Positions 1 through 7,234 of a stretch of 35,567 nt of DNA are shown here, piece after piece. The stretch lies in contig JACRKZ010000038.1 of assembly GCA_016235455.1 (NCBI GenBank), forward strand, positions 1 to 35,567. Reading direction: 5' to 3'. Position 1 is the stretch's first letter. Every line of letters begins with the position of its first letter. A model generated the notes under the pieces. It did not search any database and had not been told where the DNA came from. It worked only from the letters and a program-made list of their open reading frames with translations. Source of the DNA: Armatimonadota bacterium. Lineage in GTDB: Bacteria > Armatimonadota > UBA10988. The position numbers and the translations under genes are program-made.

Positions 1-1
1 T

Positions 2-514
2 GCGCTGTCGCTCTTTGGCCACTGCGTCATGGACGGGCTGCAATGCTGGGATATCGGCACGCGCTACAGCGAGGAGCTGGCCGACTACTCGGACTGGACG
101 GCCAATGAGCCGGCAGTCAAGCGCAGCATCGGCGGCAGCGATGAGGCGGTCTACTACTATCTGAAGTACTTCGGCCTGTACAACTACCACGTGCTGGGCA
201 TGTGGCAGGCCAGCGCGAACAAGGACATCATTGACGCGGCGACGACCTGGGAGATGCCCGAGGTGTGGACCTCGACCGGCAACGCCTGGCGTGTGGGCGA
301 CGAACGCTATCCCAGCTATGTCAACTTCCACCACGAGCCGCTGGCGCGGGTGAAGCTGTCGGCCGACGGCCAGACGCTGCTGGCGATCGCCTGCAACCCG
401 TACAACACGGGCGTGCAGCAGGTGCGTCTGCGTCGGCCGGGCGACGCGCGCGAGGTGGCACTGACGCTGGTCGGCGACTACCCGGCGGTCCGGCGGTTCG
501 CGCTGGCGCCGTAG
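2..514 (+). CDS. C-terminal part of an unidentified protein
   Basis: The frame is open from the first bases of the window to a TAG at 512-514, so the 5' end lies outside; the first internal ATG (29) is probably not the start. About 170 residues are visible. They are rich in Trp and Tyr (CWDIGTRY, SDWTAN, YYYLKYFGLYNYHVLGMWQ) and end in a beta-rich section (LLAIACNPYNTGVQQVRLRR) resembling the accessory beta-sandwich at the end of many glycosidases. I do not recognise the family. A carbohydrate-active enzyme is plausible given the other glycosidases in the window, but no catalytic motif is visible in this fragment. A strong inverted repeat at 539-587 follows the stop. Confidence 0.7.
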   Translation, partial: ALSLFGHCVMDGLQCWDIGTRYSEELADYSDWTANEPAVKRSIGGSDEAVYYYLKYFGLYNYHVLGMWQASANKDIIDAATTWEMPEVWTSTGNAWRVGDERYPSYVNFHHEPLARVKLSADGQTLLAIACNPYNTGVQQVRLRRPGDAREVALTLVGDYPAVRRFALAP

Positions 515-538
515 GCATTGGGCCGATCACGAGAGAGA

Positions 539-587
539 ACCGAGGACGCAGTGGCGCATCGGCGATGTCCGCCCCTGCGTCCTCGGT
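539..587. terminator. Bidirectional terminator-like hairpin between convergent genes
   Basis: A perfect 13-bp inverted repeat (ACCGAGGACGCAG at 539-551 and its complement at 575-587) encloses a 23-nt loop that can itself form a small CATCG/CGATG stem. It lies between the end of the gene on the plus strand and the end of the minus-strand gene at 638. There is no clear T-tract on either side, so termination is inferred from position and stem strength. Confidence 0.55.
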
Positions 588-637
588 AGCCGCTCCTGCT
601 CTGGTTGCGCCGGCCGTCTGGCCGGGAGCCAGCCAGA

Positions 638-970
638 TCAGAACACTAGCAGCATCAGCACGATGGCGCCGAGGCCCAGCAGCCCCACGAGCAGCGTGGC
701 GCAGCCGCCCTTGGCCGCGACGGGCGTCGCGTCGGTGGCCACGGGCACGGGAGCGGGCTCCTCGACCACCTGGATCACCTGGGGCTCGGCGGGCGCTGGC
801 TCGGCGACCGGCTCTTCGACAACCGCTTCGTCTTCGGCCGGCGTTTCGGGCGGCGCATCAAGCACTTCCTGGGCCGCGGCGGCCAGTTCGGCAATGTCGT
901 CGGCCGAATACGAGGTCACCTCGGCGTCGTCCGAACTCGTGTCCATCGAGCTGTCCAATCCGTCGTCCAT
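638..970 (-). CDS. Acidic Pro/Glu-rich tail-anchored membrane protein
   Basis: This 110-residue protein has three parts. Residues 1-40 are Asp/Ser-rich and acidic (MDDGLDSSMDTSSDD). The middle, about residues 40-85, is low-complexity Pro, Glu, Ala and Val. The C-terminus is one hydrophobic helix after KGGCA (LLVGLLGLGAIVLMLLVF) that runs to the last residue. With no N-terminal signal, this suggests a C-terminal tail anchor with a disordered acidic cytoplasmic segment. GGGAGAAGG four bases before the ATG is a good ribosome site and supports this strand; the overlapping plus-strand frame at 663-1205 has neither feature. The gene lies downstream of the prepilin-like gene on the same strand, with a hairpin between them. 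Family and function are unknown. Confidence 0.72.
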   Translation of the reverse strand: MDDGLDSSMDTSSDDAEVTSYSADDIAELAAAAQEVLDAPPETPAEDEAVVEEPVAEPAPAEPQVIQVVEEPAPVPVATDATPVAAKGGCATLLVGLLGLGAIVLMLLVF

Positions 971-1049
971 ACGACCTTCTCCCTTCGCGAACGTTCAGGT
1001 TGCCCAACGCTTCGGCACACGGCGCGAGTTTCCTTCAAGACACCCAAAG

Positions 1050-1082
1050 CACGCCGGCCCAGTGGGCAACCGGGCCGGCGTG
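1050..1082 (-). terminator. Hairpin terminator after the prepilin-like gene
   Basis: CACGCCGGCCC at 1050-1060 and its exact complement at 1072-1082 form an 11-bp GC-rich stem with an 11-nt loop, 62 bases downstream of the stop of the minus-strand gene at 1144-1980. In that direction it is followed by CTTTGGGTGTCTT, a weak T-rich tail. Confidence 0.5.
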
Positions 1083-1143
1083 TGTTCCTTGGGTTATCGT
1101 GACGCTGGCCCGAGGGTCCAGCGTTCTGGGTTGGAGGTGCGCC

Positions 1144-1980
1144 TCAGTAGATGGGCGCGTTGGTGGTCAGCGAGTAGAACCGCGTGCCCCACAGCTTGTT
1201 CTTGAGCGCCTGGTCGAACTTCATCCACTTGACGTGGCCGTCGGCGAAGCAGTAGTTGCTGCCGCCTGTGTGGCGGTCGGGCGACGTGTACTTGATGTGG
1301 GCCTCGCCCTCACCCAGCGGCGCGGTGGCGGCGGCGGCGGCAGCGAACGCGGCTTGCGCCTCGCCCGCGGTCAGCGTGTTGTAGCTGGCAGCGGCGCCGG
1401 CGTCATTGTCCCAGGGGTTGGTGGCGTTGGCCGGGCGGTGGCTCTTGAGCGCCGCGCCCGAGGCGCCGGAGCTGCCGCCGACCGCCATCGGGTAGTCGGT
1501 CATGTCGGTGAGCGCGATGAGCTCGGCCGGCGCGTCGACCGCGGCCATGTTGACCGATCGGAAGTGAGCGCGCGGGCGGCCCATCAGCACTTCGTTGCTG
1601 ACGTAGCTGAGCGCGGGCACTTGGTAGTCGAAGGTGTTGGTCGGTGCCAGACCCTTGTTCTTGTCGCTGGGGCAGACGAAGACCTGCTGGCTCTTGATGT
1701 AGCCCTGGGCCACATACGACCAGTGGAAGTAGCCGCCGGCGCCACTGGCGCCGTTCACGTAGTAGTAGCTGTACGGGAACGACTCGTCGTAGTCCTGCAC
1801 ATACATCATCAGCGCCGTGCCCAGCTGCTTGAGGTTGCTCGAACAGCTCGACGTGCGCGCCTTCTCACGCGCCTTGGCGAAGACGGGGAACAGAATGGCG
1901 GCCAGGATCGCAATGATCGCGATGACCACCAACAGCTCGATCAGGGTGAACGCTTTGCGCCGCGTCCGGATGCTCTGCAT
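1144..1980 (-). CDS. DUF1559-type prepilin-like protein
   Basis: This 278-residue protein starts with a type-IV prepilin leader: a short basic segment ([10 protein letters not shown]), the FTLIE processing site with Glu at mature position 5, and a hydrophobic helix ([27 protein letters not shown]). A region with [26 protein letters not shown] follows, and near the C-terminus is FADGHVKW, the H-x9-DG-type element of these proteins. Such pseudopilin-like proteins are present in many copies in Armatimonadota and Planctomycetes. They are processed by a prepilin peptidase at the inner membrane; their roles are mostly unknown. GGGAGAG seven bases before the ATG supports the start. The [19 protein letters not shown] / [13 protein letters not shown] pattern is the best lineage clue in the window. 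Confidence 0.92.
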   Translation of the reverse strand: MQSIRTRRKAFTLIELLVVIAIIAILAAILFPVFAKAREKARTSSCSSNLKQLGTALMMYVQDYDESFPYSYYYVNGASGAGGYFHWSYVAQGYIKSQQVFVCPSDKNKGLAPTNTFDYQVPALSYVSNEVLMGRPRAHFRSVNMAAVDAPAELIALTDMTDYPMAVGGSSGASGAALKSHRPANATNPWDNDAGAAASYNTLTAGEAQAAFAAAAAATAPLGEGEAHIKYTSPDRHTGGSNYCFADGHVKWMKFDQALKNKLWGTRFYSLTTNAPIY

Positions 1981-2264
1981 GACAATCTCTCCCTCGGGTC
2001 CAGGGTCGCCGCATGGCGACTTTGCCTCTGACCTTCCGACGCCAACACGTTAGGCCGACACGGTGAGCGGGAAACTGGGGAGGTGTTGATGTTGCGCTAG
2101 ACTAGACTAACGCGGCCTTAGTGGGGAGCACGCGCGGTCGGAGCGTAGGGCGGCGTCCGCGTCCGAGTTGCCAAGCGTTTTCGGCGGCATGAAGGGATTG
2201 TGTCGCGGTCGTCGAATCGTGCGGAAGCAGGGCGCTGGGCAACGAGCGCCAAGGAGGAAGGCAC
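1981..2264. promoter_or_regulatory. Divergent intergenic region, prepilin-like gene / MFS transporter
   Basis: This 284-nt spacer separates two divergent genes. A small hairpin (GTCGCC at 2005-2010, GGCGAC at 2015-2020) lies in the leader of the prepilin-like gene. A TAGACTAGACT element at 2098-2108, preceded by GC, matches the GCTAnAnT -10-like sequences seen elsewhere in the window. No convincing -35 box was found, so start sites are not assigned. Confidence 0.3.
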
Positions 2265-3611
2265 GTGAAGGAAAAGCCCGTCGCGGCGCCGTCTAACGAC
2301 GGTATGGACAAGCCGAAACTGTTTCTACTCAGCGTCATCGCGCTGGTCACCGCCGGCATGGTATTCAGCATCCGCGGCGGCGTGCTGGCCGATCTGCAGA
2401 AGGAGTTCTTCGAACCGATCAACGCGGTGACCGCGGCCACCATGGTGACCAAAGTCGCTGGCTATGCGTTCCTCGGCTTCGCCGTGTCGGTGCTGATCGC
2501 CAGCCCGCTGTGCGACTTCCTCGGCATGGGTCGGCTGCTGACCCTGGCAGGTGCGCTCCACATCCTGGGCACGCTGGCCACCATTTTCGCGCCGCACAAC
2601 GCCAGCGCCAACATGGTGTTGTCGCTGAGCATGATCTCCGTCGGTCTGGCCCACGGTCTGGTGGAGGCGGTCATCAATCCGCTCATCGCCACCATCTACG
2701 CCGATGACAAGACACACCGGCTCAACGTGCTCCATGCCTGGTGGCCCGGCGGCATCATCATCGGTGGCTTGATCAGCGCCACGCCGCTGCCCTGGCAGGC
2801 CAAGATGGCCTCGGCGCTCATCCCGGCGGTGATCTATGTGATCATGATCATCAGCAACCGCTTCCCCGCCACCGAGCGCGTGCAGGCCGGCGTCTCCAAC
2901 GAAGAGATGATCCGCACCGCCTTCAGCCCCGCGTTCATCCTGCTCCTGGCCTGCATGATGCTGACCGCCTCGTCGGAACTGGCCCCCGGCCAGTGGGTCG
3001 ACACGGCACTGAGCAAGGCCGCCGGCTTCAAGGGCATCTTGCTGCTGGTCTACGTGTCCGGCCTGATGTTCGTCATGCGGCACTTCGCCGGCTCGCTGGC
3101 GCACCGACTCTCGCCCATCGGCCTGCTCTGGGCCTCCTGCCTGATGGCCACCCTCGGCCTGTTCATGCTCAGCCAGGCGCATAGCGGCTTGACCGCGATC
3201 GTCGCTGCCACCATCTGGGGTATCGGCGTGTGCTACATGTGGCCGACCATGCTGGGCGTCACCAGCGAGCGCTTCGCCAAGGGCGGCGCGCTGGCCTTGG
3301 GCCTCATGGGCTCCGTGGGCAACCTGGCCATCTACTTCGCCCTGCCGGCCATCGGGCGCGTCTATGACGCTGCCAAGGTGGCGGCCGCCGGCGGCGAGAT
3401 GGCCTTCAAGGCGGCCGAGGCCGCCCTGAAGACCGGCGGTCCCGCGGCGCAGACGACCATGGACAGCTTCCTGGCCATCGCCTCGACCAAGTCGTTCCAG
3501 TTCGTGGCCATGCTGCCGGCGGTGTTGATCATCGTCTTCGGCCTGTGGTGGCTGAGCGACAAGGCCAAGGGCGGCTACAAGGCCGAGAACCTGCTCGCTG
3601 ACAGCGAGTAG
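2265..3611 (+). CDS. MFS transporter, sugar-type
   Basis: This 448-residue polytopic inner-membrane protein has about 12 hydrophobic helices in two halves, split by a hydrophilic loop near residues 200-215 (RFPATERVQAGVSNEE). The HAWWPGGIIIGG segment in the fifth helix region is typical of MFS proteins of Planctomycetes and related phyla that resemble the fucose/glucose-galactose permeases. It probably moves a sugar or small metabolite by proton or sodium coupling; the substrate cannot be read from sequence. The start is GTG at 2265, supported by a perfect AAGGAGG seven bases upstream. An Ala-rich hydrophilic insert (about residues 368-405) lies before the last helix. The gene appears monocistronic, with a strong hairpin just downstream. 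Confidence 0.9.
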   Translation: MKEKPVAAPSNDGMDKPKLFLLSVIALVTAGMVFSIRGGVLADLQKEFFEPINAVTAATMVTKVAGYAFLGFAVSVLIASPLCDFLGMGRLLTLAGALHILGTLATIFAPHNASANMVLSLSMISVGLAHGLVEAVINPLIATIYADDKTHRLNVLHAWWPGGIIIGGLISATPLPWQAKMASALIPAVIYVIMIISNRFPATERVQAGVSNEEMIRTAFSPAFILLLACMMLTASSELAPGQWVDTALSKAAGFKGILLLVYVSGLMFVMRHFAGSLAHRLSPIGLLWASCLMATLGLFMLSQAHSGLTAIVAATIWGIGVCYMWPTMLGVTSERFAKGGALALGLMGSVGNLAIYFALPAIGRVYDAAKVAAAGGEMAFKAAEAALKTGGPAAQTTMDSFLAIASTKSFQFVAMLPAVLIIVFGLWWLSDKAKGGYKAENLLADSE

Positions 3612-3632
3612 CCTCGGCTCGGACCAGCACAA

Positions 3633-3662
3633 CACGAGCGGCCACCCCGGTGGCCGCTCGTG
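3633..3662 (+). terminator. Terminator hairpin after the MFS gene
   Basis: CACGAGCGGCCAC at 3633-3645 pairs perfectly with 3650-3662 around a four-base loop, starting 21 bases after the stop codon. The T-tract is poor (TGCTCATTTGG), but the 13-bp stem and position fit an intrinsic terminator. Confidence 0.6.
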
Positions 3663-3744
3663 CTCATTTGGGTCGATCCCGCAACTGTTGCGGAGATGTG
3701 GCAAACGTACCCCAGACAGCGCGGCAGGGCCCTTCCCACCATGC

Positions 3745-3750
3745 TAGACT
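3745..3750 (+). promoter_or_regulatory. -10-like TAGACT upstream of the response regulator
   Basis: ATGCTAGACTGCC contains a GCTAGACT element 54 bases before the GTG start of the receiver gene. The same octamer occurs upstream of the metallophosphoesterase gene. No good -35 box is visible. Confidence 0.3.
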
Positions 3751-3804
3751 GCCAATGGTCGACCCCGGCAACCGAGCCTGCGCCGGCCGGCTGACGGGAG
3801 CAGT

Positions 3805-4197
3805 GTGGTGGTCGAGGAAGCGAACGCCGCGGGTGGCACTGGGCATCGCGTTCTGGTGGTCGACGACGAAGGGGCGGTCCGGCGCATCACCGCGCGCCGC
3901 CTGACCAGCCTGGGCTGCACCGTCGTGCAGGCCTGCGATGGCCAGGAAGCCTTGGCCTCGCTCCTCGCGGACGGGCCGTTCGACCTGATCCTCACCGACC
4001 ACGCCATGCCTGGCATGACCGGGCTCGAACTGGCCGCGCAGCTACGCTCGCGGCAGCCCGGCGTCGCCATCATCCTGACCACCGGCATGAGCGCCGATCT
4101 CGACCAGGCGACGCTGGTCGGCCAGCCCATCAGCGATGTGCTGCTCAAGCCCTATACCACCAACGAACTCTATGCCGCGGTGCGCCGCCTGCTCTAG
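3805..4197 (+). CDS. Single-domain response regulator (receiver only)
   Basis: This 130-residue protein is one CheY-like receiver with no output domain. The acidic pocket is VVDDE (residues 18-22), the phospho-acceptor is Asp65 in LTDHAMPGMTG, the conserved Thr is in LTTG (about 91-94), and Lys115 lies in LLKPY. Such proteins act as phosphorelay intermediates or bind partner proteins when phosphorylated. GGGAG upstream fits either of two adjacent GTG codons, at 3805 or 3808. The cognate kinase is not adjacent; the sequence resembles the receiver fused to the hybrid kinase at 15542-18420. The broken GH53 gene follows 53 bases later on the same strand. Confidence 0.88.
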   Translation: MVVEEANAAGGTGHRVLVVDDEGAVRRITARRLTSLGCTVVQACDGQEALASLLADGPFDLILTDHAMPGMTGLELAAQLRSRQPGVAIILTTGMSADLDQATLVGQPISDVLLKPYTTNELYAAVRRLL

Positions 4198-4250
4198 AGC
4201 TTGCGTCGGCGGCCGGCAGGAGATCCGCCGCGCCGCGCCAAGTCACCGCC

Positions 4251-5214
4251 ATGGACCCCATCCTGGCACTGCTCTGCATGACCCTCGGCGCGCCCACCAC
4301 GCTGCTCATGGGCGGCGACGTCTCCATGCTCGCCCGCAACGAGGAACTCGGCGCGGTCTACCGCATCGACGGCCAGCCCCGGCCCTCGCTCGAACTGCTG
4401 CGCGCCAGCGGCTGGAACTGCCTGCGGCTGCGGCTGTTCGTCGCGCCGGACGGCCGGGGCGGCGTGGTGCAGGACCTGCCCTACACCATCGCCCTGGCCC
4501 AGCGCATCCGGCAGGCTGGATTCCAGCTCCTGCTCGACCTGCACTACTCGGACACCTGGGCCGACCCGCAGAAGCAGACCAAGCCCGCGGCGAGCCGCCG
4601 GTGTCACGCCCGAGTATGTGCAGGTGGGCAACGAGATCACGCCGGGACTGCTCTGGCCCGACGGCCGCTCGGACCACGCCGACACGTTCGGTGCCCTGCT
4701 GCGCGCGGGCGTACGCGGCGTGAAGCGCGACGCCGTCGCGGGCGAACAGGTGCGCATCGTCATCCACGCCGACTGCGGCGGCGATGCCGGCCGCACCAGG
4801 TGGTTCTACGACCGCGTGCTGGCCCAGCAGGTGCCGTTCGATGTCATCGGCCTCAGCTACTACCCGTGGTGGCACGGCCCGCTGGACAAGCTGACTGCCA
4901 ACATGAGCGCCTGCGCCAAGGCCTACGGCAGGCCGGTGTGGGTGGTGGAGACGGCCTACCCGTACACCAACCCCGAGTACTGGGACAAACAGCCGAACGT
5001 GCCCTGGCCCATCTCGCCCGAGGGGCAGAGCCACTTCCTCACCGACCTGGCCGCCGCGGTGCGCGCGGTGCCCGACGGCCTGGGCCTGGGCGTGCTCTAC
5101 TGGTTCCCCGAGTCGGTGGCGCTGCCCAACCAGTACACCTGGAACGGGGGTGCGACGGCGCTGTTCGATCATGAGGGCAACCGGCTGCCGGGGGCGCTGG
5201 CGTTGCATCCGTAG
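4251..5214 (+). pseudogene. GH53 arabinogalactan endo-beta-1,4-galactanase, broken by deletion and frameshift
   Basis: Two reading frames together give a GH53 endo-beta-1,4-galactanase, which cleaves galactan side chains of pectin. The first frame (4251 to about 4592) has a short signal-like start, GGDVSML, LRLRLFV and DLHYSDTWADP followed by KQTKPAA. The second (about 4597 to 5214) resumes with GVTPEYVQVGNE, which holds the acid/base Glu. It continues with DVIGLSYYPWWHG and VVETAYP, which holds the nucleophile Glu. GH53 enzymes normally have about 30 residues between KPAA and GVTP; here only seven bases separate them and the frame changes. Both catalytic Glu are intact, so the lesion is recent or is an assembly error. 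The first frame stays open to 5174 but encodes nothing recognisable. No good ribosome site precedes the ATG. Confidence 0.82.
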
Positions 5215-5233
5215 AAGCACGCTGTGCGGCACG

Positions 5234-6151
5234 CTAGCGCCAAGGCACCAGACCGGCCAGCCGCCGACGCACTGCCAATGCGAGGTCCCAGTCGGCAGGC
5301 AGCGACTCGTCCTCGAAGCACCAGCAAAGGCTGAGCACCCCATCGACCAGCCCCGCGGCGGCCACATGCTCACGGGCGTAGCCCAGTTCGTCGGCAAAGA
5401 TGGCCACGCGCCGCGCCAGCACCGCGCCGCGGTCGCCGCTGGGCAACTGGTTGTGCAGGTAGCGCCCGACCTCGAGCACGGCCGGGCCGATGACGCCCTT
5501 GGGGTCAATGGCCAGCCAGCCCAGATGCGCGTCGTGCAGGATGTTGGCGTGGTGCAGGTCGCCGTGTAGCAGCACGTCGGGCGCACCGTCGGCCAGCCGC
5601 TCGAAGGCGTGCTCGGCCTGGCTCAGCAGGTCGCGCGGCATCCGCGCTCCTGGGTCCCACTGCTCGCGTGTCAGCCGCAGCGCCCGCTCCAGCCAGTGCT
5701 CGAACCGTGGCAGGTCCGCGACATCGGTCGCCGGGCCGGCCAGCCGGCGCATGACACCGGCGGCGATGCGCGTCGCGCGATCGTCGTCACCCAGTTCCGA
5801 CAGCATGGTGCCCGGCGCCACCCGCGCCAGCAGCAGCGCCCCGAGGGGCACGTCGGCATCGAGCAGTGCGACGGCGCCGCGCCCGGCGAACCGCCTCAGC
5901 GCCGCCATCTCGGTGAACAGCTCGGCGTGCGGCACGCCGACCTTGAGCGCCACAACGCGACCGTCGCCGGTGTGCGTCAACTCCAGGTAGTTCAGGCTCA
6001 TGTGCGGCGAGGCCACGCCGACCGCCAGATCCCACCGCTGCCGGCACGCCGCGACGATGGCCGGCAGGCGCGGCAGCCAGTCGCGACCGGCATCGCCGAA
6101 GACGCGGCCGATGGTGGCAACGAACTGGGGCGGCAGGTCGAGCGTGGGCAC
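5234..6151 (-). CDS. APH(6)/hydroxyurea-type phosphotransferase
   Basis: This 305-residue kinase-fold protein resembles the streptomycin 6-phosphotransferase / hydroxyurea resistance family (PF04655). Visible elements are the ATP-binding Lys70 (VVALKVG), the catalytic loop HGDLHHANIL (His196, Asp198) and the metal-binding Asp216 in AIDPKGVIGP, followed by EVGRYLHNQLP. Members phosphorylate hydroxyls on aminoglycosides or other small molecules with ATP in the cytoplasm; the substrate here is unknown. The start is GTG at 6151 with AGGAG seven to eight bases upstream. It is the last gene of a four-gene operon, 12 bases after the deacetylase-like gene, and runs convergent to the broken GH53 gene. 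Confidence 0.82.
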   Translation of the reverse strand: MPTLDLPPQFVATIGRVFGDAGRDWLPRLPAIVAACRQRWDLAVGVASPHMSLNYLELTHTGDGRVVALKVGVPHAELFTEMAALRRFAGRGAVALLDADVPLGALLLARVAPGTMLSELGDDDRATRIAAGVMRRLAGPATDVADLPRFEHWLERALRLTREQWDPGARMPRDLLSQAEHAFERLADGAPDVLLHGDLHHANILHDAHLGWLAIDPKGVIGPAVLEVGRYLHNQLPSGDRGAVLARRVAIFADELGYAREHVAAAGLVDGVLSLCWCFEDESLPADWDLALAVRRRLAGLVPWR

Positions 6152-6163
6152 GCATCGCTCCTA

Positions 6164-7234
6164 TCAGAGGCGCAGCTGCCGCGTGTCGGGCGGCACGTCC
6201 AGGTCCAGCCAGCGCCAGCCGTCCGAGAGGCCCTGAGCCAGCACCGTTGCGCCGTCAACCGTCACCGGCGCCTCACTGTCGACCTTGAGCCGCAGCCAAC
6301 GGCCGAGGCGCCGTGCCGGCAGGTCGAGCACCGCGCCACGCACCGTCGTGCCGAGGTGGTAGGTCAACTGGCTCAGCCAACGCGCGGTGTCCGGCGCCAA
6401 CATGCGGTCGGGCCGCTGGTCGTAGGGCGCCAGCAGGCCGACCCAGCCGGCCACGACCTCGTCGTTGCGCGCCGGATCGAGATGCAGCAGGTTGGGCCAG
6501 TGCATACCGCACACCGGACCCAGCACCTCGCCGCTCGGCGCCTGACCCAGCGCGTGCCAGGGCAGCAGGTCGCGACCGCGATCGACCACGGGCAGGCCGT
6601 CATCCCAGTCCAGGCAGGTGCCGCCCCGGGCACCGACCATGCGGCCGTAGGGCGTGCTGACCGAGGTGATGCCGTACTCGGCCAGGAGCGGGGCAAGGCC
6701 GCCGCCGAGCGTATAGAGGAAGGCGCAAGGCACGAACGCGGTGGGCACCGGCCCGAGCCTGTTCTCGGCCCAGATGGCCAGGAAGGCATCGAGATGCGCG
6801 CGCACGGCGGCGGCCGGCCTCATGCCGTCCGGGCCGAACCACTCGGCGCGGCTCATGCCTTGCTCGTCCCACCACTCATGGCCCACACCATGCAGGACAG
6901 GCTCGAAGTCGCCCGCGCGGACGATCGACGCCGCCTCGTCCAGCCATGGCCCGACCCAGCGGTTACGCCATTCGGCGCCCATCCACTGCGACGAGGGCAC
7001 GCCGCGCAGCCGGTCGGTTCGATCCCACTCGCACAGCACCATGGCGGCCTGCGGCTTCACGCCCAGCCGGCGACCCAACGTGGCGATGGCCGCGTAGTCG
7101 GCCGGCACATGGTCGCGGGCGATGCCCGTGCGGTAGGGCTCGCCGCGCTGGTGGCCGTCCGCGCCCGACCACCAGCCCACATCGTCGATAACGATCTGGA
7201 TGGGCAACGGCACCGAGACCGCGCGATCAGCCAC
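6164..7234 (-). CDS. NodB-like polysaccharide deacetylase-fold protein
   Basis: This 356-residue protein has no signal peptide. The start shows a hydrophobic strand ending in paired acids (IQIVIDDVGWW, Asp17-Asp18), then HGVGHEWW (His115, His119), an H-x3-H pair. This Asp plus H-x3-H arrangement is the metal site of the NodB/polysaccharide deacetylase superfamily. The C-terminal ~100 residues (RGAVLDLPARRLGRWLRLKVD onwards) look like a beta-sandwich. It could hydrolyse an acyl or related group on a sugar; this is inference from the fold motifs. The gene starts with GTG inside the last codons of the glycosidase gene (8-nt overlap, GTGGCTGA), indicating translational coupling. Confidence 0.72.
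   Translation of the reverse strand: MADRAVSVPLPIQIVIDDVGWWSGADGHQRGEPYRTGIARDHVPADYAAIATLGRRLGVKPQAAMVLCEWDRTDRLRGVPSSQWMGAEWRNRWVGPWLDEAASIVRAGDFEPVLHGVGHEWWDEQGMSRAEWFGPDGMRPAAAVRAHLDAFLAIWAENRLGPVPTAFVPCAFLYTLGGGLAPLLAEYGITSVSTPYGRMVGARGGTCLDWDDGLPVVDRGRDLLPWHALGQAPSGEVLGPVCGMHWPNLLHLDPARNDEVVAGWVGLLAPYDQRPDRMLAPDTARWLSQLTYHLGTTVRGAVLDLPARRLGRWLRLKVDSEAPVTVDGATVLAQGLSDGWRWLDLDVPPDTRQLRL

Noticed and set aside
265..2031. Long plus-strand open frame across the prepilin-like region
   Set aside because: It is Arg/Ala/Val-rich, antisense to the well-supported DUF1559 gene and the tail-anchored protein gene, and has no domain or ribosome site.
2325..3704. Long minus-strand frame opposite the MFS transporter
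   Set aside because: It is a His/Gln/Gly-rich antisense translation typical of high-GC coding DNA; the plus strand encodes a clear transporter.
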